Below, one piece after another: positions 13,879-25,900 of a stretch of DNA of 64,000 bases. The position numbers and the translations under genes were made by a program. The DNA comes from Dipetalonema caudispina. Taxonomy: Eukaryota; Nematoda; Chromadorea; Rhabditida; Onchocercidae. The stretch covers positions 1 to 64,000 of the forward strand of contig JABVXV010000253.1 of the NCBI GenBank assembly GCA_013365325.1, read 5' to 3'. Below the pieces are notes generated by a model, which was not told where the DNA came from, ran no database searches, and was given only the letters and a program-made list of their open reading frames with translations. The stretch's first letter is position 1. The number at the start of each line of letters is the position of its first letter.

Positions 13879-16800
13879 TCACAAATTTTATGATTTTTAT
13901 CTAATCAATGATATCAAAATATATTTGTGATGTTGAAATGTATCATAGTTTTAATTTAATTCAATTTAGTTCATTTTTTTTTTCTAGCTTTTTGTCCTTT
14001 TATTTTTCCTTCTTTTTTTTTTGAAAAAAAAAAGAATTCTTCAACTTTTCTATTCGTTTTTTTTTTCCTCAACTTTTCTATTCGTTTTATTTTTCTCATT
14101 TTATTTATTTTTTCCATCTTTTTTTTTTTTTTTATTCCTAAATTTCAATAGCAATTTTACTGACATAAAAAATATGGAATGAAATCAAAGAAAAAAAAAA
14201 GTGAAAAAACTTTTAAATGTAACAAATTATTATATGTATATGTTTCTTATCACATTCATTCATCCTTTTACGAATTGGAAACAAACAACATTGAAAAAAT
14301 TGATTTGATTTCTTAATTCTTTATTTTCCAACGAGAAAATTAAATTTGCTTAAAACATATAGGAAAAATTAATGGAACAAAATTGAATTTGCTTCAAAAA
14401 TTTGTGAAATAAATGCAAACAGATACAAATTCAACAGACTACTTAGTGCTAGACTGATAATAGCACTAAATGATCATTTTGGGAAGATGACAGAAAAAAA
14501 GAAAAAATGAGGAAAAAGAAGTAAAGAAAAGAAATGAAAAGATTTGTGAAGAGAAAATTATAACCTGTAAAAATTCAATTGAAATTTTTTGCATTAATGA
14601 AAAATTTCTTTAACCTTTTTAATGTGTACCATTTTTCACCCAATTTCTAACAATGTAATTCATTAAACATGATAATTAGTATTTCGCAATGTTTGAAAAA
14701 TGCATGTAATTCATTATTTTGATTTTGTTTCTGTTTTATTCTTTTTTGAAAATGATGAAATTACAAAAACTTTTTCACTTTTTTTTTTTATTTTTTTTTT
14801 GGATATGATAAAAGAGGTCATTATAAGATTGAAATTTATTGAAATGTCCACTTTTATTTTTTTAACCAATTCAATCATTGTACTTAGTGACAAAAATTTT
14901 TTAACAATTCTTTGTCCAATACTTTGAAATTTTTCGTTCTATTTTTTTCTATTCTAAAATTTGCTTAACTTTTGAGAAGCTATTTATATTGCAAACGAAA
15001 TTATGTAAAGCATCTATAAATAGCAAATTAATTTGTTGATCCTAAATATATCAATGCTAGGAGAAAATAAGTTCGATCTGTAACAAGAATTAATATATTT
15101 CAATGAAAATTAATATAACTTAATATTTTTAAATTTACATACTAAAAAAATGCATCAACAAATTGTATCAAACTGCTAAATTTGCCTACTTTTAATATTT
15201 AATTTGATGAACGAAATATCAATCAAAATTTCATTTTTTTTTTTACTCTTCGAAATATATATATATATATATTTTATATTGAACAGCAATACTAAATTGT
15301 TTGAAATGAAAAAATATATTTGCAAATTCGAAATGTTTTTTTTTAAAAAAAAAAAAAAAAGAAAACTAAAAGGATGGGCTATCACATTGTTTTTAGCATT
15401 TCATTGAATGATTGAATTTCAATAACCTTTTGTCTTATCATTCATACAATGGAGTGGTAGTAAATAATTGTAATGAATTTATAAAATTTTAAAATTCGTC
15501 AATTTAATTCCATTTCATGAATACCATTGCGGATTTGACTTTTTTTTTCTTTTCTTTGATTTAATTTAGTTGCTATTTCATTTCATTTACTGCCTCTTTA
15601 ACTTTTTTCTTTAATTTTCCTTGCCAAGAATGAAATAGCAAAATTTTTCTTGCTAAATTTATTTTTCTAATATCTTAATTAAAAAATTATCACATTTAAT
15701 ATTTGACAGATAAAATAATATATTTTGCAATGAAATTTTGCTGATATTTTGGAAAATAAATAACCGATACATTACAATTGAATAATCCGTTTTTTTTTTT
15801 TTTTTTTTTTCGTTTTTCCACTGTATCAAACAAATTTGATTGAAAGTAAAAACTAATCCATTTTAACGTTTCGTCTAATTAAGTTACTTTCATCTAGCAG
15901 ACATTAAATTGGTAACTTGGGAAAGCTTAGCTTAAATTATCCTTTCACACTTTTTAATATCAAATTATATATGCATGCAAAAAAAAAAAAAATAACATTT
16001 AAATTCATCCATTACTATTTCAAATAAATGCAAATGATACCATATTCTAGCTGGAAGAATGTTTTATTTTATTTTTATGCTAATTTTTATCTTTTTATTC
16101 CTTTTCTCGCCCTTAATTTTTAACAATAAAAAATAGCAAAACAAACAACTTTTTTATTCGTATTTTTATTTTTGATCAAAATTAGTTGCTTTTTTATTTT
16201 TCGGGAACTTTTTTTTTTTTTGTTTTCATTACTGTACTGTTTACAAAAATATTTCCTTTTGTGATATTCGCTGATATGAAATGGAAGTGGTTGAATTGAT
16301 GATGAAATTTTTGTCGCTCTATTATCGCTTCAATCCAACAATGATTACTTGTGTAATTAATTAGGATCGAATATGTTAAAACTCACTGATAGATTATTAA
16401 CACTAATATGAATTACTATGAAGTGATTTAAAAATTTTGGATGGCAAAATTAAAATTTATTTTTTCCTCTATACTTATTTAATCGTACGATATGAGAATA
16501 TTACAAAAATTTGTTTGTAATTTAGAGAATTGAAAATTTTTCAACTAGATTTATTTTTAAAGGTGATTTAAACGAACAAAAAATTTAAATTTAAAAGTGG
16601 AAAACTATCGCATATATTGCATAAATGCATGCTGCAACTTTTCCGGTTATCATTCAGGTGATTTTCTGTATCATGATTCGTATCGGTTTCGCAACGTAAG
16701 TTCAGAATGCTTATGCCAATAACATAAGCCAAAAAATGATCTAAGTTAATTATTAGGTATACTTAAATTAATTATTAATATTATATAGTGATATAATATA

Positions 16801-18456
16801 TAATAAGCAGTTTCACATTCACGTATTTACTTCTCTTTGCATTATTAATTGTGTTTAATTTAAAATTTCAACAAAAAACTATAATTTGAATTAAATCTAT
16901 GAGCAAAATGACCTCACATTGATTATGATATGGATGGAATATCATAATTTCTTGCAATAAAAAGAAAAAAATAAAAAACGAAAGAGAAGAATGTGAGTTA
17001 ATTAAATTCAAATTTATTTTAGTATAAATTAGAAAAAATAATATACATTTAATAAAACAGAAAGGAGAAGTTATTGATTTATTTAACTAAATTTTGAGGC
17101 TAAAAATTCACAAACGGTAAGCAAGAAAGTTTATGAGAATTAATTAATATTCTATTATTCATTATTTGGATAATTATTTCATGTATTAGCTTTAAATCTT
17201 TTAATATTAGTAGAGTGTTGTTCAATTGAAAAAAATAGACAGCAAAGCTTCTAATCATAGCCGTTATTTTGTTTTGTTTTTTTTTTTTTTCATGCTTAAT
17301 AGTAATCATTTTATAATTGATTAATGCCATTTAAAATGTGAACTTTACTTTGGCACAAATTTATGACTACATCATTGATCTTTTTGAATTTGTCAAATCT
17401 TAAAACAATTAGAAATTTAATTTAAGATATCATTTGCTTGATAGGCTTAATAAATACTGCATCGAATGGTGTTTCAATTTTTGAAAAGTAAAGATGATTT
17501 GAGCTTGAAATTAATAATTTCAGTAAAAAAGATTATGATTATAGAAATTAATATTCATTGTTAACAAAAAAAGCTTAAAGTGATTAGAATAAATTAGAAA
17601 ATCAAAATTGAACTGTCTAATTTTTTTTTATTAATTACAGTTTTTACACAAACCCTTACTATCATTTTTCCATTTAGGCTTAAATATTAATTGAGTAAAT
17701 CATTTTGAGTGTAAAATTTACTTTTGGTATAATTCCAAACATTTTATCATAATTTTCCATCTTAATTAATTTTTGCATCAATATTTTTAGATTAGTTATA
17801 TTTTCTCATTTAAAAAATGCAAAAATTTCATAACATTTGGATTAAAATTTTAAACGCTTATGTACGGAAGAAATTTCATATATTATTTGAAAAAGCAGCG
17901 AAAAGGAAAAAACATTTATTCTAAATGAAATATAACTAACCTGCTTGATTTGAATATTTGAATTGAATTCTTCTTATTATTAACTTACTTCTTATAACTT
18001 ATTTTGATTGTAATTATTTTGCAAAATAACCTTTTCTTATCAATATTTTAGCATATCATAACGGTCAATTATAGCACTAATTAATTAATGTCTGATAATA
18101 AAGTAAAATAACAGAAGAATTAGGTAAAGCAGAATGATTGGTCATTTTGTCTTAGCATTAAGAAAATTGCAAATGTTAACTTTTTCTTGGATGTTGGCCA
18201 CAACAACCAATACGTTTTCAATTATTTATTACAAATCTTGGACAGTTAGACAATTTCGTATTGGCCAAATAAAAACTATGTGTTCCAAATTTTGCAACGC
18301 CTAGTCAATCGATCTGTCTAAAGGAATTATTTTACATTAGATTTTTTCTAAAATTGAAAATAAAATTTCTTTGTAGCATTAAAAAGAAGAGAGCAGGAAT
18401 TGTATATTTACATATATCCATAAAGTGACTTGTTCTTAACAATATTTAAAATTATC

Positions 18457-18487
<31 letters not shown>

Positions 18488-19778
18488 CCGGGACAAGGAC
18501 AATTTGACAACCAATATTTCAAAAAAAGTTTCTTTTCCAAATGTCATTGTTAAATTTTTAAATTTCTGAAAGAAAAAGTTTCCAAAGTCTTGGATACTTT
18601 TTTTTTTTTTTTTTTTTTTGAAACGAATAACACCAAAACGATAGTATCATATGGGGTAAGAGGATGTGATATATTCATATTTTGATCAGCTGAAGCGGAA
18701 AGTGCGATTCATATTACCATCCCATGAGATTTGCGCATATCGAATTGCTATTGCTACGCCTTCCTCCTCCCTCATAATTTTCAATCGCTGTTTAATTTAG
18801 CCGTCATTTTAACACCTCGTTCAACCTAAGTGCTAAAATTATTATTTCCTAAATATTTATTTTCTCTAATCAACAATGACTTCTGTTCTCTCAAAATTCC
18901 TTAATCAATCATCTATGTTCTCTGCTATTCATTCATTTCACCGATTTGTAAAATATTGCAAGATGAACACTTTGATTAGCTTGGTGTGTGTAACTTTGAT
19001 CTAAACTTTATGCAACTTTTGGCATAAATTTGAGAGAGAAAAAAAAAGATCGATAATTATCAAAAAATATAGGATAAATCAGGAGAGAAAGAAAAAAAGG
19101 ACAGATCTGAAGTAAAGGTAAATGATAAATGTTAAAGAAGCAATTAATAATCGAATAAAATTGTACTAAAAACAAGAATAAAGTCGATAATATTTTATAC
19201 AAGTATATATAGCTATTCATGAAACAATTAAAATTTTTTTCTAAATTGCATTTTTTATTCTTCTAATAAAAAGAAAAATAATTTTCTTCTTAATTTAAAA
19301 AAAAAAAGAAAAAAAGAAATATTTTACAAGTATAATAATTTATAATCAATGATTATTTCTATCATTTAACTGGATACATTATTCATTTCTAAATTTATCG
19401 CTTCATACTTTTCTTCCTATTTTTTTTTTTTTCTTTTTTCTCTTTCTTTTTATTTCATTATTTTTCATCACTTTTTCTCCTTATCCCTCTTCCATCTCTT
19501 ATTAGCGAATATTCTTAAATTTTAATAAATTTTGAAATTATGCCAACCAAAATATTATTTGATCTCCTATGTTATAAAAACAACATACTCACTAATGACT
19601 ATTTAATAATAATACATATTATTAATTTTTTAAATTAAATTAATTATAATATGCAGTTTTGATTAATAAAACGATATGAACGTATGCATAAAAAAAACGA
19701 AAAATAAAATTCCTAAAAATTCATAAAACTAAGTATAACATTTATATTTATACAATATTAATTTAATTACAATATATA

Positions 19779-19826
19779 ATTTGTATTGGCATAGTAATAC
19801 AAATATGCTTAATGCATATTTGTATT
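19779..19826. other. Three-arm alternating inverted repeat
   Basis: ATTTGTATT (19779-19787), AATACAAAT (19796-19804) and ATTTGTATT (19818-19826) alternate in orientation. The middle arm can pair with either neighbour. The right-hand hairpin is the stronger one: AATACAAATATGC (19796-19808) pairs over 13 bp with GCATATTTGTATT (19814-19826) across a TTAAT loop. The function is unknown. Confidence 0.75.
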
Positions 19827-20102
19827 CTTTAATTAAACTTTTATGCTTAGCACTAGATTAAATGAATAATAAGCATAAGATATGATTTCTCCTATAATGG
19901 AATTAAATTTTTCATGCATAATATATTATTCTCAATAAAATATCACACTTTATAGCTGTCCAAAATTATCTGTTTATTTATTCAAATCCATTTAATATAA
20001 CATTTATTTTGTACATAACTTCCTAGCCACATATTTGCAGTAGATTTGTTGAAAATGTTTCGTAGCAATAATCTTATAGCAGCTGCTTTTCTAAAGTATA
20101 TC

Positions 20103-20110
20103 ATAATAAT

Positions 20111-20160
<50 letters not shown>

Positions 20161-20171
20161 GTAGTAATAAC

Positions 20172-20253
<82 letters not shown>

Positions 20254-20331
20254 GTAATAATAATAATAATAATAGTAATAGTAATAATAATAATAAAAAT
20301 AATAGTAATAATAATAATAGTAATAGTAAAT
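20103..20331. repeat. (TAA)n microsatellite
   Basis: About 230 bp of AAT/TAA units with a few AGT, AAC and AAA variants. A second, less regular block of AATAAT/GATAAT units follows at about 20386-20450. Apparent poly-Asn, poly-Leu and poly-Ile frames here are artefacts of the array. Confidence 0.97.
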
Positions 20332-21959
20332 AATGCAATGAAAGGCAATCTTTATTGTCAGATTTTTGAACAAAATTTCGTAAGTAAGAATAATAATAAT
20401 AATAATTGATGATAATAATGATAATAATAATAGTGATAATAATGATAATATTTCCAGTCTATTTTTTGCTTCCTTATCGTTTGAATTTTACCAAATTATG
20501 TTCACTGTTCATTTTTAGTTCTGAATTTCGGCAACAATTTTAAACTATTACATCATGTTCTCTCTTCTGCACTTTTTGAAATCTCAAAGAGCAGCAAACT
20601 TTAAAGTGAATTTTGAGAGAATTTTAAGGTAAGCTACCCCCTGAAATGTTCCAACAATAAATAATCCAATAAGTATCCATATGCACTTATTTAATGACGG
20701 GATGAAAAAAATGACGAAAATTGCTCTGTTCTCATTTTCACGGATAGTATTTTTGACTTTCTAAACTTTTTGACGTAATAAATAATTGAATAATTGTAAA
20801 TAAACGATTATGATATTTAATCAATCATGATCAGCTGTTTCTTTCTCTTAATTTATTACATTGGAAATGTTAGAAAAAATGATGAATTATTAGGAAATAC
20901 TTTCGATTTTCAAAAAAGAGAAAGGAAAAAAATTTATTTGATGAATATGAAAAAAATAAACAAATTGTTTACAATTTGTGCACTTTCCACTTTTGCACTA
21001 CCCCTATAATTGTGTTGGTTAATAATAGCTCAAGGTTGAAATATGCTTAAAATTAGCTTGTTTATTTGTTGCAAATTAAATTTTTATCAAGTTTTTTGAA
21101 AATGTTGATTTTTTTCAATATTATTACATATAATAGCACAAATAATAGGTTTTTCTTTATTGTTTTTAAATTTTGATTTACAAATTAAATTCTTTAAATT
21201 CTTAATTTTTAATGATGGATGATATCTTATTGCTTTTACACTATTAGTTATTCATTTAAATTTCTTGAACACGTTTGCTTTTTTCAGACAAAACAATAAT
21301 AGACTAAAGGAATATAAAAAAAAAAAAAAAAAACGAAAAAAAGGATTTTAAGACATTTTTCTTACTAAAATTAACATTCAATTAAATTTAATTCATTATT
21401 TACTGATTTTTTTTTTTTTTTTATTACTTCATATTAATATTTATTTGCTTTTACCTACTAAATAAATATTTTCCACTTTTTTTTTTTCACATAACGCTTT
21501 TTACGTACAATTATCTTTCTCCTATATGTATATATATTTATTGCTTATTTCGTTGCAAATTTTTACAGATAGAAATCATTATAAACAAATTTTTTACACG
21601 TTTTGAATAAATCTCCTTATAAATGAATCTTTTACACAACACGGATAAAATTTGTAATGTTAAACTAAAATATTACAATATAAATTGCTTATATATTTCA
21701 GGTTGGCTTATCATTTGAGACATATGGAGGAATATTTAGATATTTTGCTAATAATATTTTACAATGATTAACTTTCATTCATTTCTTATATTTGATTATC
21801 TTTTGTTGTTGTTGTAAAATTATCTGTCTTTTATATTTCATTCGTTATTTGTCAAAATTTTTCATTTAACAATGAAAACATTTTGGAAAATTTCACAAAA
21901 ATTACAAATTAACTTTAGGTGAAAAAAAAATTCATTCCATTAAAATATTCATTTTTATT

Positions 21960-21990
<31 letters not shown>

Positions 21991-22246
21991 CATTTACAAT
22001 AGAACGTTAAAGTTATTGTTAAAGGTTTGAAAAATTTATGACCAAAAATGGTTATAATTTCTTGACATTATAACGATCCGTCCGTTTCATTCTATTGCCT
22101 TTTATATATCCGTTCCGTTTTTTTTTTTTTTTTTACTTCTTTTTTTTTTTATGCTTCAATGAGATACTTCACTTTGATAAATGACCTTAAAATATGTACT
22201 TAGAAGTAAAATCAATATTTTTTCCGCTTTTTTCAATAGTATGACA

Positions 22247-22298
22247 AGTCAAGTCAAGAGAGTAAGAGAGGGAGGGAGAGAAAAAGTCCCAGGGAGTA
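22247..22298 (+). promoter_or_regulatory. Purine-rich GA tract upstream of the receptor gene
   Basis: A run of GAGAGTAAGAGAGGGAGGGA type lies about 0.6 kb before the start codon, in a stretch otherwise almost free of G. GA-rich tracts are common in open promoter regions, so a promoter-proximal role is possible. No TATA box or start site can be fixed from the sequence, and the tract may be a plain microsatellite. Confidence 0.25.
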
Positions 22299-22323
22299 AT
22301 TTGTTTCTTTAAAATGGCCTCAA

Positions 22324-22355
<32 letters not shown>

Positions 22356-22681
22356 CAAGATATGCGAAAAAATTTTTGCTTTTCTATTGAATTTTACAAA
22401 TTTTTAAAATATTGCAATATATTTTATTAATTTCTAAAATATTTTATTGCAAATTTTGCTAATTCTCTTTGTAATTTTATAATAAAAAAAAGAAAAAATT
22501 AAACGGAAATGATGAAGTATAAAAGATTATTGTTTCAACTATTAGATTATTAATGCAATATCAGATATTTGCAGTATTCGATAAAATTAAAATTATTGTA
22601 CAATAATGTAAAAATTGAAAAATAATAACAAAAAAAGAAAAAAAAGGATGTATCAAATTTAAAATATATCATATTTAGCAG

Positions 22682-22870
22682 GACGGTATAGACGGTCGAA
22701 TAAAGGTAACCAATCGTTGGTTACAAGAAAGGCCTTAGAAGAAATAACACCAAAAGTATCAAAAGTTATGCTATCAATAGCAGTAAAACTGTTACTTTTG
22801 GTATACCAAATATGGTAACAATAAGAGACACCAGGGAACGAAAATATCGGGAGGAAACAAATCGACTGTC
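22682..22870 (+). promoter_or_regulatory. Probable 5' leader with hairpin and two upstream ORFs
   Basis: A good 3' splice site (ATATTTAGCAG, ending at 22681) opens a stretch clearly richer in G+C than the flank. It could accept a trans-spliced leader or an upstream noncoding exon. The leader holds a perfect 8-bp stem with a TCG loop at 22706-22724 (GTAACCAA / TTGGTTAC). It also holds two upstream reading frames, at 22768-22818 and 22812-22874. The second stops in TGA overlapping the main start codon as ATGA. An in-frame TAA at 22784-22786 rules out an N-terminal extension through this stretch. Confidence 0.45.
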
Positions 22871-22994
22871 ATGAAACGGCGAAAAACGGGCCTAGTGCTA
22901 AAAGAATGGGCCTTATTGAATACAACAAAATTATCCTGCTCAAACTTCATCTTTCTTCTATCCTTTTTTGCTTTCGTCAAATCTGCATATGATG
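22871..22994 (+). CDS. ptp-3: ptp-3 exon 1: signal peptide of the long isoform
   Basis: 41 codons plus one base (phase 1), donor G|GTAAG. The N-terminus is basic (MKRRKTG) and is followed by a hydrophobic core FIFLLSFFAFV. Cleavage is likely after KSA, leaving YD at the mature N-terminus. This is the first ATG after the in-frame TAA at 22784. The following base makes Asp with the first bases of either the 36-nt microexon or exon 2. Confidence 0.85.
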
Positions 22995-25900
22995 GTAAGA
23001 TTCTTTCCTATATTGTTTCATTTTTTTTTCCCCTCTTCCCTCCTCCACCGAAATCAAACATTCCAATATATAATTATAATATATGCAAAGAAAAAAAAAA
23101 AATCCGGAAATATCCGGAAAATTGGAACAATTCAATTCAACAATTTCTATATTGGCTAAAATATTATTTCGTTATTATAATCTGCATTATTCTGAATTAA
23201 GTTGATTTATTATCAACTTGAAAATTATTCAACCTACCAATATGTTCATCTAAAATTTCCATACTGCATTTTTCACTTTTGCTGCTTCCAGACTGGGAAT
23301 ATCAGAGTTATATTCAAGCTCTGGCGTGTAAGTTTGATGAATTTAAAATTTAGTAAAATTTTAAATAATATAGATATCAAAAGAAAATGGTGGAAAATTA
23401 TTGATTACAGTTGTTCTACCTCATTATTTCCCATTAATGTGTCATAAATAAATATAATGACATATTATGAGATCAACCATAATCCATTATGTTCTTCAAA
23501 TACTATTTCCGTTTCTTTTCGAAATTTCAAATTTTTAAATTCAATTTTTCATTTACTAAAATTTAAAGACATTTTATTATAGATAGTGCTAAATTGATAA
23601 TTCGACCCGATTCATCGACAGTAGTCGCGGATACAAGGGTTAGCTTTTTTTGTCGTGCTGATGGTAATCCATTACCTACAGTAGTTTGGAAGAAAAATGG
23701 TCTATCGATTTCCGATTTAAGGTATTATTTGAATGTATTTAATATTATAATGAAAAAAAATAAGTAAATAAATGAAAGAATTTTTTCTTTCACAAAAATT
23801 TATGTTACCAAATGTAAATTTAAAAAATACAAAGTATATTTAGCTTAAATTGAAATAAACTAGATAATGCAGACAGTTATGCTAACTACAGTAAATAGGA
23901 ATACAAGTAATTATAATAATTGTAGTGATAACATATTTACACTTTATCGTGATTATAATTGTAATCATAATGATTATAAACTTTTTAGTAAGTTTATTAC
24001 TAATCAGATTCGAAGTTTTCAATCATTTTCTTAATTTTACTAATACTATGAATGCTTATTTACTACTACTACTACTATAACTGAATTTTTAGATATACAA
24101 CGAAAACCCTTTCCAATGGGTTGAGTACATTACGAATTGAGCCGGTTAGGTTAAGTGATGCAAATTCAACGATAAGTTGTACGGCAGACAACGGAATTGG
24201 TAATCCGGTTATTGCCGATGCGACACTTACCGTTCTTTCACCTGGTAAATTTTAATAATGAAAACTTTTCTCTTCTGTATCAATCAATCATGGAAGAGAA
24301 TTGATTGTTCAAAGAATGTAAATTAATTATGGAAGTGACAACAATTACATTTATTGGGAAATGTTTGTGTTTTAGATGAATTACCAGCTGGATTTCCGGT
24401 AATTGAAGCGCATCCGGTGTTAAAATCGGTTGAACAAGGTCGAACAGCACATGTATCATGTCGGATACGTGGTGATCCTCGTCCAAAAGTATTATGGCTT
24501 CGAGATCTGATGCCTGTTGATATTAGGTCTAATACACGATATTCCGTTTCCACGCTTGGTAATCCAGGTATTTTGCCTAATTCTTGTTAATATTAAGTAT
24601 TAATGAGGATTTAATATTGCTAAAAAATTATTTCGAATAGAAGTACTTTTAGTCTAAAATCTGTTATCTTCAATTTTTGTCCTATCATATAATTTTTTCT
24701 AATGCATTCTACTGCAGATAATATCGGGATTTTCCTCTTTTTTTTTATCTGAATTATAATTCATTCCTCAATACTTGTATATCCGAAGAAGACTTTTTCC
24801 ATTATTATTATTTTTTTTTTTGTTTCTACGCAATAATATGTAATAAATTTTGGAAGTCATAAATGAATAAATTGATATTACTTATATATACCAACAATTA
24901 ATGAATATTATATTCACAAATATTTCATATAACTATTAGAAAATAGAAAATATTTTTTTGTACAATATATTTTTTTAAAGATTTTATTTTCATAAATCTA
25001 ACATTTACAGATTTCATTTCTGCAACATATACCGAATCTACTTAATAATTAGAATTTTAAATGAAATTACTTAAAAAAAAAAAGTTATCACATGGCGAGT
25101 AAGAACATCGTAAATAATAATCTTCATAGTTATTATTGTTGAGAACGGATAATGAATCGAAAAACTTAAATATAATTTGAATATTCGTTATTATCCTTAC
25201 CATTAAAAAGATTATTGTAACTTCAAGTTCCATGCGCTAATCGAATTATTCTAGCAAGTATTGCTTCAATAAGTTGCTAAATTTGTTTTTAAAGCCCTGT
25301 TCAAATTTCTAATCTTTCCTCCTTTTTTCATTTTAAATTGCCGATAATTAAAAATACGAATTAATAGTGCGAAAGTATCTAATACTACGATCCCGAGAAA
25401 AAAAAATGTCGAAATTAGACGAAAAATGATGCCGGATTATTTGCAAAATATTTATTTTAATCGGTAATAAATAAATACAAACAAATATAATGACAGTATT
25501 TAAATTCAAATATATTTATATATCTATAATAATGATGAGAATAATATTCTGATATATTGAATTTTTACCATATATAGCAAAAACAAACCTTTCTTTTCAA
25601 TTCAGATATATTCAAATGCAATTAATATCTTACCTAACATAAAAATAAATGTCATTTTTGACTTTGAAATGTTTCAAAATTTTTTAATTTTCTTTCTTTT
25701 TTATACACAATACACATTATGTTTTCAATGGAAATTTTTATTTTTTTTTTTTTGTTTTGTTTGAAAGTTGAAAATTTTTTTAAAAAAGCAAGAAAAAGGA
25801 TGAAAATTTTTGATTTTAGGTTTTCGATTGAAAGCAGTTGGTAAGATTTAGTAATATATCTATTAAAAAAAAAAAAAAAAAAACGAAAAATGTTAGCATG

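Larger units (their letters stand above)
1..22681. other. AT-rich intergenic region without a supported gene
   Basis: I find no recognisable protein, tRNA or rRNA in either strand. Open frames here are short and mostly come from poly-T/poly-A runs or trinucleotide arrays, which translate to runs of F, K, I, L, Y or N. The sequence is dominated by A/T homopolymers and decayed tandem repeats, listed separately. Two places are visibly richer in G+C than their surroundings: about 13618-13810 and about 18640-18830. The first carries a broken minus-strand frame; the second holds nothing I can name. The region could be true intergenic space, a distal regulatory domain of the receptor gene, or an intron of a gene whose exons lie outside the window. 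Confidence 0.6.

Noticed and set aside
19008..19220. 70-residue minus-strand frame with hydrophobic character
   Set aside because: It lies in A/T-rich sequence with no motif, splice context or composition shift; hydrophobic frames of this kind are expected by chance here.
24280..24553. Antisense frames opposite Ig2
   Set aside because: They are shadows of exon 4, whose sense reading is an unmistakable Ig domain.
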